A program made the translations under genes and the position numbers. Shown in pieces: positions 1 to 10,186 of a stretch of 64,000 nucleotides of DNA (positions within the stretch are counted from its first letter, which is position 1; each line of letters begins with the position of its first letter). Source of the DNA: Scalesia atractyloides (Eukaryota > Streptophyta > Magnoliopsida > Asterales > Asteraceae); contig CAMTDV010000023.1 of assembly GCA_947069175.1 (NCBI GenBank), positions 88,381,563 through 88,445,562 on the forward strand, written 5' to 3'. A model generated the notes under the pieces. The model saw nothing but the letters and a program-made list of their open reading frames with translations, was not told the origin of the DNA and did no database searches.

Positions 1-1091
1 GTTTCCCCATGGGGCGCACCGGTGTTATTTGTGAAGAAAAATGACGGAAGTATGCGCATGTGTATAGATTACCGAGAATTAAATAAACTCACGTAAAGAA
101 TCGATACCCACTTCGATAATTGACGATCTATTTGATCAACTACCAGGTGCAAGTTGGTTTTCAAAAATTGACTTATGGCCTGGTTATCATCAACTGAGGG
201 TGAAAGAGGAAGATACACCCAAAACGGCATTCCGTACGAGGTACGGGCACTATGAATTTCTTGTAATGTCCTTCGGGTTAACAAATGCACCCGCAACGTT
301 TATGGACCTTATGAATCGGATTTGCAAGCCAATGTTGGATAAATCAGTAATAGTGTTTATTGATGATATTTTAGTATATTCAAAAAGCAAAACAGATCAT
401 GCGCGTCATTTGAGTGAAGTATTAGAAACACTGAGAAGAGAAAAGCTTTATGCAAAATTTTCGAAATGTGCCTTTTGGCTTCGAAAAGTACAATTCCTAG
501 GGCATATCATCAGCGCCGACAGAATATTAGCCGATCCATCCAAGATTGAAACGGTGTCGAAGTGGAATCCTCCTAAAAATCCTTCGGAAATCAGAAGCTT
601 TTTGGGGCTTGCGGGTTATTATAAGAGATTTATTCAGGATTTCTCCAAGATTGCTTCGCTGTTAACTAAGCTAACTCGCAAAAATGAAAAGTTTGCCTGT
701 AATGATGAACAAGAAAAATCATTTCAAATGTTAAAGGAAAGGTTAACCAGTGCTCCGGTATTAACCTTACCAGATGGCACCGATGACTTAGAAGTGTATT
801 CTGATGCGTCGCACCTAGTCCTTGGGTGTGTACTCATGCAACGGGGCATGGTGATTGCCTATGCCTCTAGACAATTAAAGGTGCATGAAAAGAAATATCC
901 AACTCACGACCTTGAATTGGCGGCAGTAGTATTCGCCTTGAAACTTTGAAGACACTACTTATATGGGGTGAAGTGCACTATTTTTACTAATCACAAAAGT
1001 TTGAAATATTTTTTTGATAATTAAATATGAGACAAAGACGATGGCTAGAAACGGTAAAGGATTATGATTGTGAAATCCATTACCATCCAGG
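1..1091 (+). pseudogene. Ty3/gypsy reverse transcriptase-RNase H, 5'-truncated by window edge
   Basis: This is the catalytic core of a plant chromovirus-type Pol, entering the window inside the RT palm (motif SPWGAPVLFVKK). The longest open stretch (200-949) carries the RT active site as FIDDIL, the thumb/connection motif FLGLAGYYKRFI, and the RNase H start with YSDASH (the first catalytic Asp). RNase H continues to HPGK at about 1091, where the reading is cut by a solo LTR. Lesions seen: an early stop and frame change near 93-190, a stop at 947-949 and another at about 1021. The catalytic aspartates of RT survive, but the gene is dead. The family is Ty3/gypsy; a Tekay/Del-like clade is inferred from the overall sequence style. 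Confidence 0.9.
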
Positions 1092-1096
1092 AAAGG

Positions 1097-3511
1097 TGTC
1101 ACACCCCAACCGATGGCGGAAACATCGGGATGAGACGAAAACGAGATTGCAAGAGTCTTCATAATGCTATTTGTGACAAGTGTTTAATGATTACATTTTA
1201 CATCGTTTTAAATCAGATAATACGGAATTGAATCACATCACATATAAAAGAAATGCAATTTCCTTTCATTGATAATAGTTATTACAAGGTTTTGAAACAA
1301 AGTACAACATGTTTGAAATGAGATACGATACAACAAATATTTATAGTTTAGATGGGTTTCTATGCAATCCTATTAAATTCCTTGCATCATCATAATTTCC
1401 TACAACATGTATTAAAAGCGTAGATCAATACAAAAGTGGCGAGCACACAAGTTTGAAAGTAAAATGTATAAAAGTTTGTTTCAATCATGACGAGCATATA
1501 TTCAAGTTGAATCACACATATATGTAGACAACTTTCGCATAATAACATATAATTGAATTCTTTTAACTAGCACACATGACATCCTAAGCATAACAGTGGC
1601 ATGAGAATACATGTTGGAAATTAATAAGCATAAACAATCTCAAGCATAACAAATAGCATGTATAGACGAGTTTTAAACTAACACGTATAACTCACAAAAG
1701 CATAATTGATAACACGTTTGATAAATTGGGATGCATTTTATTTCGTTTAATATAAATGTTGTTAACTGATACATGTTGCACCTCAAATTGCGTTTTAAAG
1801 AGTAGAAAGGGGTCGAGTATGCTCACCTTTTAGCGAAGCTTCCCTTGGAATTTTTGTAATGGGTCAACGGTTGACAGATGGAATACCGAGGGCACCTCGC
1901 ATGGGTAAATGAGAGTTACGAAATTGTCATTGAAATAATTATTTTACTTCTTCGCTCAAATCTCGATACATTTCCGTTAGTGTTTTGATTATCAAGTATG
2001 TTTTTATTAATATATAATTTGTCGAGAATCGGGCAGAGTTTTCTCTGTATTTGGACGATCCCGACAACCAATGTTGTCGATATAATTGTCAAAACGCAAT
2101 AGTTATCCACAATACATATACATATATGTACAACCTTTAACAACTGCAATAACGTAGACAACTTTACCGAGTTTACTGTTTTCATAGACAAAATTTATAT
2201 TGTTTCGCTATCGGATCGGTTCGAGCCCGATTTTTGTTAAGTAGCAAAATATATGGGTAATATAATAGAGCTCGCATCCTTAATGTTTTACTGACTCTCG
2301 AGTTTTAACCCATTGACCTGACCGTTGAATAAACTTGACCGGTTGATTGGCTTTGACCAGATTTAACTGAACCGACACTTGAATCGTCAACCCGTACCCC
2401 ACACGACGATCTGACTGGACACACATTATGAAGCAAACTCGACTCAAAGTGAAACCGGAAACACAAGAACAATTATCACTGCCCGAGACCAAACCGAACC
2501 TGAAACTGAATCGAATGAATTCAAAACACGTACCTGATCCGTGATAAATCGGTTGAACGAGAACAAGTCGAGATTCCGGCGGCTGTCTCTGTCCGTCACT
2601 GTCACGTCGCACTTGAACCAACACTCGAACCAGATTAATCCAACTCAGACGACTCAAGCTTGCCCTAAACAGAACCACCACCACCCCTGCCATGGCAGTT
2701 GAACAGAACCGGAGCAGCCGGTGTCGCCTAGGGTTTTACCCTAGCGCCGCCGTCGCTGTTGTTGTGTGCCGCCGCCGCCACCCAAACGTGGTGGTTGGCC
2801 GTTCGTTTTGGAGGGAGAGAAAGACGAGCAGGAGTGAGGTCAGCGAGTTGGATGTCGGGTTTGCTGACGTCGCCGGCGGAGAGAAGTACCGGAGAAGAAA
2901 CTGAGGGTGTTGTGGGTATTTTCTTGGTCCTTCCGCTGTACCGGCATAGTCGCCGGAGTTATTCCGGCAACTGAAATCGAGAGAGATAAAGAGAGTTGGG
3001 GGTGTATGTGTGTTGAGGGGAGAGGAGGACAGTGATGAGGGTGTGACTCGCTAGAGAGGTGGCGCCGGAAAGGGTCGCCAGAACCCTTACTCCGGTGACC
3101 GGAGTTGTGAGAGAGAGAACAGTGAGGTGTGTGTGCGGCTGAGTGTGTCCGTGTGAGTGTGTGAGTTGTTTTAAGTAGGATAGGTTTAGTTAGGGTTTGA
3201 GTGTTGGGCCCAAGGCCCGGTACCTAGGTTTTTGAGCGGGCCGGTCACGACTGCGAGGTCCGTTTCCGAAACCGATCGTCATAGGATGCCGTAAACAAGT
3301 ATTATTTTAATTTCTTTTAATTTCTAAATTACACAAATTAATGGAGTAATGATAAGTGAGGCGTTCGCTGGTCGGTTTTGCTAGGGGCGTGTAGAACGCG
3401 TCGGTTGCTATTTATTTATTATTATCCGTTATTCGTTTGTGATTTTAAGAAAAAGATCGAAATGTCACATATTTTATAAAATAAAATTTTACTGAAATAC
3501 GAGGCGTTACA
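1097..3511 (-). mobile_element. Solo LTR (about 2.4 kb), reverse orientation, nested in the RNase H/integrase junction
   Basis: The insert begins TGTCACACCCC and ends GCGTTACA on the + strand, so on the minus strand it runs TGTAACGCCTCG to GGGTGTGACA, the usual TG...CA LTR form. It is flanked by identical 5-bp target duplications AAAGG (1092-1096 and 3512-3516). Removing the insert and one duplication rejoins the host Pol reading HPGK-AN exactly. No PBS, polypurine tract or coding domain is seen inside, so it is a solo LTR. It has none of the tRNA-like modules found in the other LTRs. The GC-rich part at about 2550-3270 gives several overlapping ORFs on both strands that I do not take as genes. 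Confidence 0.88.
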
Positions 3512-5003
3512 AAAGGCCAATGTGGTAGCGGATGTGCTAAGTCGAAAAGATAAATACACACTAATACATGTGCGGTCGATGCAACTCATGGTAACTTCGG
3601 GTTTGCTCGAACAAATCCGAATGGCGTAAGCTGAAGCGATAAAAGAAGAAGATTGGAGAAAAGAACGTGTCAAAGGCTTGATGAAAGATATTGAAGACGG
3701 AGAAAATGGATTAAAAACCCGATTTGGTAAAATTTGGATCCCGAACACTTGTGGTGTCAAGGACCTTCTACTTGAGGAGGCTCATAAATCGTGTTATTCG
3801 ATACACCCGGGAGCGACCAAAATGTATAAGGACTTAAAATAGAATTATTGGTGGCCTGGAATGAAGAGAGATGTGTCGAAAAATGTTTAACTTGTTTACA
3901 AGTAAAAGCGGAGCATTATGAACCTTATGACAAACTCCAACCGTTAGAAATACCAGTTTGGAAATGGGAAAATATCACCATGGATCTATTAACAAAACTA
4001 CCGAAAACGTCTTGAGGATTTGATGCCATTTGGGTGGTCGTTGATAGACTAACAAAAAACGCCCACTTCATTCCAATTCGAGAGACTTACACCTCTAAAA
4101 AGATGTCGGAGGTATATGTGAATGAAATTATAGCACGCCATGGGGTATCGGTATCGATTGTATTTGATAGAGATACCCGGTTTACTTCGAACTTTTGGTG
4201 TGATTTCCAAAAATAGATGGGCACAAAACTATTAATGAGTACTGCATACCACCCCCAAACAGATGGACAAAGCGAACGAACTATTCAAACCTTAGAAGAC
4301 ATGCTTCGGGCGTGTATTATGGATTTTGGTGGTAGTTGGGATGCCTATCTACCATTAGTTGAATTTTGTTACAATAACAGTTACCATTCGAGCATTGGTA
4401 TGGCACCATACGAAATGCTTTATGGTCGAAAATGTCGGACCCTAATATGTTGGGGCGAAGTCGGACCGAGAGAACTCGCCCACAAAGATGTGATTAAGGC
4501 CACATATGAAAAGATTGATATGGTTCGAGCTCATTTAAAAGCAGCTCAAGATCGACAAAAGTGATAGAGTAATGCTCAAAGTATCTCCGTGGAAGGGAAT
4601 CATATGATTCAGGAAAAGAGGTAAATTGAGTCCATGATTTATTTGCCCATTTAAGATTATTGATCGGGTGGGCAAAGTGGCTTACCGACTAGAACTTCCC
4701 GACGAATTAAAAGGAATACATAACATATTTCATGTATCACATCTTCGCAAATGTTTATCAGACGAAGGAGCATATGTACCTTATGATGACATCGAAATTG
4801 ATGACAGGCTTAACTATATAGTTAAACCGATTCAAATCGTCCATAAAAAAGGGTTAAGAAAAAAGCATTATTATCAAGTAAAGGTCAAGTGGGAGCATCG
4901 GAAAGGATCAGACACCACTTGGGAGTTGGAAGAGGAAATGAGGCGACTCTACCCTTTGCTTTTTAGTAAGTATACGTGTTTCGAGGACGAAACTTTCTTT
5001 TAG
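3512..5003 (+). pseudogene. Ty3/gypsy integrase with chromodomain-like tail
   Basis: This continues the Pol from the left of the solo LTR. It has the integrase zinc-binding region (HPGATKMY, YWWPGMK; the CLTC cysteines are readable only after a frame change near 3880), the catalytic core with YHPQTDGQSERT, and LVEFCYNNSYHSS. After about 4668 comes the C-terminal VAYRLELP / FHVSHLRKCL region and a chromodomain-like tail ending WELEEEMRRLYP. Lesions: an in-frame TAG at 4214-4216, frame changes around 3880 and 4010, and an apparent deletion of some 40 bp at about 4564 that removes the linker before VMLKVSPWKG. A purine-rich stretch at 5003-5012 precedes the LTR, as expected for a polypurine tract. 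Confidence 0.88.
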
Positions 5004-5014
5004 GAGGGTGGATT

Positions 5015-6752
5015 TGTAACGCCTCGAAAATATCAAATTATATAAGTAACTCGGTATTTAACCCAATTAGAGGAAAACCTTAAAAAAAAGAAAGTAGACT
5101 TGTAATGTCCCTAAAAATTTATAAAATATATAGTGATATTAGGCACTATGGTAAAATACCCCACACACAACTAATTTACTAAATTAAATTAGTTACTTGT
5201 GGAAATCTATTAAAAAGAGTTTGGTAGTGTCTTTGCATAATAGACGAAACATGAGGGGCCGAATTTAGCAAGTAGGAAACTAAATTTAATAAAAAAACAA
5301 ACAAAAACACTAGTATGTGTTCTGGGGGCGACCAGAGAGAAGAAAGAAGGAGAAAAACCCTTCTTTGAACCAAAGTCATCAAATCAAGATCAATTAGGAG
5401 CTTAAAATTTGTGCATGAGCATAAATCAACGATCATCTAGATAAGGGGATCGTAAGGTATGTCAAATTTTGATGTTTGATGATATTATGAAATTACATGA
5501 ACGCCATAAGTTCTAAATTGAGTATCGTTGTGAATGCCATGACACAAATTGAGATGTATATAAGTCTAGAAATAAACCCTAGATGAACATTTAGAGATCA
5601 AATGCTGTGATTTAAATGTTTGAATGATTAACAATATTTGTGCTAAATGGGTTTTGATGAATATGATGAACACATGAATTGTGATAGTGAGATTTTAGTA
5701 TTTGATGTTAATATGTTAGGTTCTAGATATTAATTGCATATTCTAGACATAAAGACTTGAAATGGGGGTTTATACGTGACTAATAACTAAATCATGGAAT
5801 TGATAAGAATAGTATAAAAATCTCGCCCACAAGGTGCTTGATGTAATGCCTAAGTGATCATAAATTGTTGAAAATACGAAAGAATCATGTAAATGAGCTT
5901 TTCGACTAGCTACATGATATATATGTTATACTATGAATTCTAAACCATAAATCTGGCTAAATGTTATAGGCAAGTCGGACGAAACATCGAGTGACAAAGT
6001 CAGAACGGACGACGTTTGAAGGAAAACTCTAAGGTATGTGATTTAATTGTTTTGAAAGACTTTACCTATAATATTAGTAGTAATATATGCTGAGAAATGA
6101 ATAAAGCCTAAGCATATTCGGTTCATTTATATATGATGGAGTTCACGCACATGAATCGAATATAGAATCTCTATTATGAATTGTTTGGGTCGTAATAAAA
6201 GCGATGGGTTTTGCTAAGTTAATTAAACAAGTCAAATAACAAGATAAATGTTAGTTTGGTCGAGTAAAGCAATGGAATTCGCTAAAACGGCCTAACGGAT
6301 CGATGAATAAAAGAATAGAGGTTTGGTTATATAAAATGATGGATATCGTTACAGTAATCAAACAGGTCGAATTCAGTTGAGACATATGCTATGAGGCATA
6401 TGAACAAATATTGGATACAAACTTGGAAAAAGGGGTAGAATTGGGATTTTAAACATAAATTTAGTGACTGAAATATAAAATGCCTAAAGCCATTCCCAGG
6501 AATTGAGCGCATTCATAAGATGATTTTATGGTTAAAAAATATGGTTTGATGTGTTAAATTGTCAAGAAAATGCAAATGGGTCAAAAATTGTGTAAATAGT
6601 AGTAAGTCGAAGGCTTATGAAATTAAACATATGATTAACCCAGATATTGTACTAAGAGTGTATAAAGTAGAGGATTTTATTTTGATCACGTAGGAAGAAA
6701 CGGTAGGTTAAACGTATAAGTGATTTAAGAGATTCGAGAATTTCACGACAAA
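5015..6752 (+). mobile_element. Left part of a gypsy LTR, interrupted by element A
   Basis: The LTR starts TGTAACGCCTCG right after the purine-rich stretch AGGAGGGTGG. A second LTR-like start, TGTAATGTCC, lies at 5101 after GTAGACT, the same junction seen at the 3' LTR of element C (33440). The true boundary is therefore ambiguous: either one LTR from 5015, or the first 86 bp of one LTR followed by another. There is no convincing coding sequence. The sequence is cut at 6752 by element A and resumes at 20570. The bases 6748-6752 (ACAAA) are A's target duplication. Confidence 0.6.
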
Positions 6753-6938
6753 TGTAACATCCGTTGAAAAACGGGTTTTCAAAACCCGCTTCGTTTATTA
6801 ACCGAACAATCAGTTTTAAACTTTTGTTGTTTATTTATGACTTATTTTAATTTTAAACGATACATAATTAATAAACAAATTAGAAGTTATAAATTATAAT
6901 TGTTAAAAAGTAAAAATAAATTAATTAAAAGAAAAACA

Positions 6939-7017
6939 GGCTGCCGGGAGTCGAACCCGGGTCAGCCGGGAACCACAAAGCCTTAACTCTCACTCACCAA
7001 ACCACTCTGCCACTTGT
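6939..7017 (-). other. tRNA-like module, antisense, in U3 of the 5' LTR
   Basis: On the minus strand the sequence has TGGCAGAGTGG (7002-7012), which fits the Pol III A-box consensus TRGYNNARNGG at every position, and GGTTCGACTCC (6947-6957), which fits the B box. The T-arm pairs well (CCGGG against CCCGG). The length and the extra arm resemble class II tRNAs such as Ser or Leu. The sequence expected to form the acceptor stem does not pair, so I call it tRNA-like and not a tRNA gene. The same module is at 14887-14967, 17720-17797 and, in a reverse LTR, 42661-42742. Confidence 0.75.
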
Positions 7018-7280
7018 GTTCTTTAGGAATATATCAAATCAATTAATTCAAATATCCAAACCTCGAATTCAAATCGGTCAACCGACGCGCCCAATTCGCA
7101 GTCGTCGGAAATCCCGACGATTTCGCCAATAATTGACGGTTTCTTCTGATTTAACCGAAGAATTAACCTCAACGTCGGTTATAACCGATGTCTGAACCCG
7201 CGACATCAGTCGTAACCGCCGGAGAACGGCTGACCATGAATCGAGACTGAAATCAGACCCCATGCGTCTCGATTCTTCCC

Positions 7281-7288
7281 TATAAATT
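7281..7288 (+). promoter_or_regulatory. Probable LTR TATA box (5' LTR of A)
   Basis: TATAAATT stands in a CT-rich context (TTCCCTATAAATTCACCC) and is conserved at 18061-18068 in the 3' LTR. It would place transcription start near 7310, giving a U3 of about 550 bp and an R/U5 of about 2 kb that contains the tRNA-like array. The start site is inferred. Confidence 0.6.
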
Positions 7289-7867
7289 CACCCACAAATC
7301 TCTGGTAGCCTTTTCGCTCAAAATCGCACCTTTTCTTGACGAAATTTCACTCGCCGGAAATATCCTGCCATCACCGGACTTTCGCCGGAAAACCGAGACT
7401 CACATCCACACGGTAAATACCTCGACTCTTTCTGTTTCAATCCGTTGTTAGACTGTTACTAACACAAATCCACCATCCAGAATCAATCCCAGACGACGTT
7501 GTCGGAATTTCTGCCTTCGCCGGAAAACTTCTGAAACTTCCAGAATCACGCTGAGAGCCGGTATGATCATTCAAACTTCTGTTAATCCTTGTTTAAGGAC
7601 CTCAATTTCATAACTAATCGAACAGAACTGTTAATTGATTCTAACAGCCGAAGTTTACAAACAGAGACAACGGACCTTTGCCGGAGTTCTGTGAAAGACA
7701 CGGATCGGTACCTCCTATCCTCAAACTCTCTCCGTTCATTACCTTTCAATTACTTATAATGTTTGATAATCGAATTAGACAGTCAAATTATCATCGTCTG
7801 TGTTCTTGAGCGAAGAAGACGAAGTCCGGTTATGTTATAAGATTAATTAAAATCAGTTTTATGAACG

Positions 7868-8283
7868 GGTTAGACACACAGTCCAGGGGTGGACTGTGTG
7901 CAAACAAATACATATACGTCGCGAGTTCGATTCCTGTCCCAACCTTACTCTCTTGAAATAAAAATGCCTTTTTTTAACCGAACCGGGTTAACTCACAGAA
8001 TCATGTTAAATATAATAAAAACCGGATTATTAACGAGGTTAGACACACAGTCCAGCGGTGGACTGTGTGCACGTTAACCCACAGGTCCCGGGTTTGAGAC
8101 CTGTTATCAGCACCGGTTCGATACATTTAAAATCCTTTTTAAAAATAAATAATTTCTGGATAAATCTAAATAGTATATAAGTATAATTAAAAACAGAATT
8201 ATTTCGGGTTAGACACGTAGCTCAGTTGGTAGAGCTGCGTGCACGCGTACGGGAGGTCACGAGTTCGAGTCTCACCCAGCGCA
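7868..8283 (+). other. Triplet array of tRNA-like modules, about 170-bp period, in the 5' LTR
   Basis: Three modules start with GGTTAGACAC at 7868, 8037 and 8207, so they are 169 and 170 bp apart. Each is about 75 bp of tRNA-like sequence followed by an AT-rich spacer; the spacers resemble each other (TATAATAAAAACxGxATTAT), which points to an amplified unit. Modules 1 and 2 carry a perfect 11-bp hairpin (arms CACACAGTCCA / TGGACTGTGTG; loop GGGG in the first, GCGG in the second). Module 3 has a canonical A box TAGCTCAGTTGG (8218-8229) and B-box-like AGTTCGAGTCT (8262-8272). B-box-like sites in the first two are at 7924-7934 and 8091-8101. Acceptor stems do not pair. Confidence 0.8.
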
Positions 8284-9378
8284 CATATATAAGCGACCGG
8301 ACCGGTCAACGGTCAACGGTCATGGTCAACGGTCAAAAGTCAACATTTTTTTTATTTTTATTTATTTATTTAATTTAAAAATCAATTAAAAATACTTAAA
8401 AATAACGTTTTTAAAGTTAGAAAATAGCCTTAAACTCACAAAAATATATCCAAAAATCCTACTAAAATAGTTAATAAAATCCACATACTTACCGTACCTT
8501 TTCGTTATTAATTAGGTTAGTTATTTCTCGTCGATCAATCCTCTAAAACTCGTGCGCATTTAACATCTTCAAGCAAACGCACCCAATGTGAGTGAATCTC
8601 TTCCAATTCCCCGTTTTAATCACATTTTGGGGTGTATCATGTGTCGCTATTTATTTATTATAATTAAACACTTGTGCATCCATCATGTTCATGATCAAAT
8701 GTGTTGCCAATATATATCAGTTGTTTGTGTGGTTGATGTTTAGATTTAATTTATCATTTTCAGTACATACATTTCATAGGCCGCCGCTCCCCATTACCTA
8801 TGAGCGTGAGCTGTTCCCCATTACCTATGAGCGTGAACCAGGCGTTGCCAACATAAGATCGGCTCCGTTTGATTGAGCCTTGATCTCACATACATTAGCA
8901 TAGGCCGTCCGTTCCCTATTACCTATGAGCGTGAACGGGACGTTGCCAACATATACATTGTCATTCTTATTATATACTTAAGCAAGGTGGTTTGTGATTG
9001 TTATGTTTACATACATTTGTTCATATATGATTATTGCACAATTTTCCTATATTAATTACAATAATGAATCAATAACAAATGTTTTTAACAAGGTTCACTC
9101 GCCAACTTTTGTTGACCCAAAATTCCCCATTTTTACACATGATACAGGTGATCAAGTTGAGGCAAGAAACATATAGGGCGGCCTAGAAGAATAAACCAGT
9201 TTAGATTTTGGATTGTTTTAGTTAATTTTTCCTTTCCTTGTATTGTATGAATTTGACTTGGAACTTTGAGATGTAATTTGAATTTAATAAATATGAAACA
9301 TATTAGTAAACATCATGAGCTTTGGTGATAACCCAATTATGCCCCGACTCTTATTCCGCTGCGGGTCGGGGTGTGACA

Positions 9379-10186
9379 GATTGGTATCAGAGCCATGACT
9401 ATAGGGATATAGGATAGGTTATTAGACCCTTAGAGCCTATACTATAGTTGCTTAGAATTTTTAAATTTTTGTGTGTTACATGCAAAATTCATGATGTTTA
9501 TATGCTTTATGTTTATTGTTACATTCAATGTTATGCAAGCATGTTCATAAGTACATATTATTATACAATGCCTATCATGAATCATATTCTCATAACATAT
9601 CATATCCATGGGAGCACACACCTCACAATTTATACGATTTTTACAACAATTTTTGTGTTTTCAAATCACATCAAAGTGAGTTCTCATGACGGGCATGTAG
9701 TAACTGGAAGGGTACGAGTACCGGTAGTCGGAACGTCCTGTCTAGGCTTGGCATTCGTATAAATCCAAAATAAAGGACCAGTTTACCTACCTGGGGACTA
9801 ACGATGAGAGTGCGAAGGACCTATTAGGCCAAAGCATGCTATACCAAACGTCGTGTGAACTAACCCCACTTTGAGTTGTCATTGTGTCTATACCTGGACA
9901 CCCTCCGACCATACATCTCGCAAACATATTTCGTGGTTTTCATTCGGGTGATGCGAGTGTTAAACCGTCAATACCAATGTGAATCCTACTAAGCCAATAG
10001 TCATGGGGGCCCACATGACTATACCGGCGATGGTATGGGGACATTGGAGGCCCAAACATGAGCAAACCCAAGACATCCTATGGATGTAGTTGCATTATTG
10101 ATGATTATGTTATTTTATTACTTTTAACGACACGTGACACCTAAACACTTCTTAAACTCACAATCTTCCTATGTATGTTCCTGTAG
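9379..10186 (+). other. Primer binding site and untranslated leader of element A
   Basis: TGGTATCAGAGC at 9382-9393, three bases after the LTR end, is complementary to the 3' end of initiator Met-tRNA, the usual plant gypsy primer. The remaining 800 bp up to the gag start has no convincing coding sequence; an ORF at 9448-9762 has no recognisable domain and I treat it as chance. Confidence 0.85.

Larger units (their letters stand above)
6753..9378 (+). repeat. Element A 5' LTR
   Basis: It begins TGTAACATCC and ends GGGTGTGACA, directly before the PBS. It is 2626 bp long. The left part (U3) holds a tRNA-like module on the minus strand (6939-7017) and a TATA box at 7281. The transcribed part holds three sense-strand tRNA-like modules (7868-8283), a GGTCAAC minisatellite (about 8304-8344), and three copies of a CATTACCTATGAGCGTGA motif (about 8790-8935). 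A palindromic ACGGGTTTTCAAAACCCG-type sequence follows the 5' end (about 6770-6790). Confidence 0.92.

Noticed and set aside
2280..2974. Overlapping ORFs on both strands in a GC-rich part
   Set aside because: They lie in a solo LTR, lack any domain, and follow base composition.
7868..8283. Genuine tRNA genes in the LTRs
   Set aside because: A- and B-box motifs are good, but acceptor stems do not pair and the anticodon arm is not clear; copies sit at fixed LTR positions. Called tRNA-like.
7868..8285. CRISPR-like array because of regular spacing
   Set aside because: Plant nuclear DNA; repeats are tRNA-like, few, and spacers are related to each other.
9448..9762. ORF in the leader of A
   Set aside because: Low-complexity, no domain; plant gypsy leaders often have chance ORFs.
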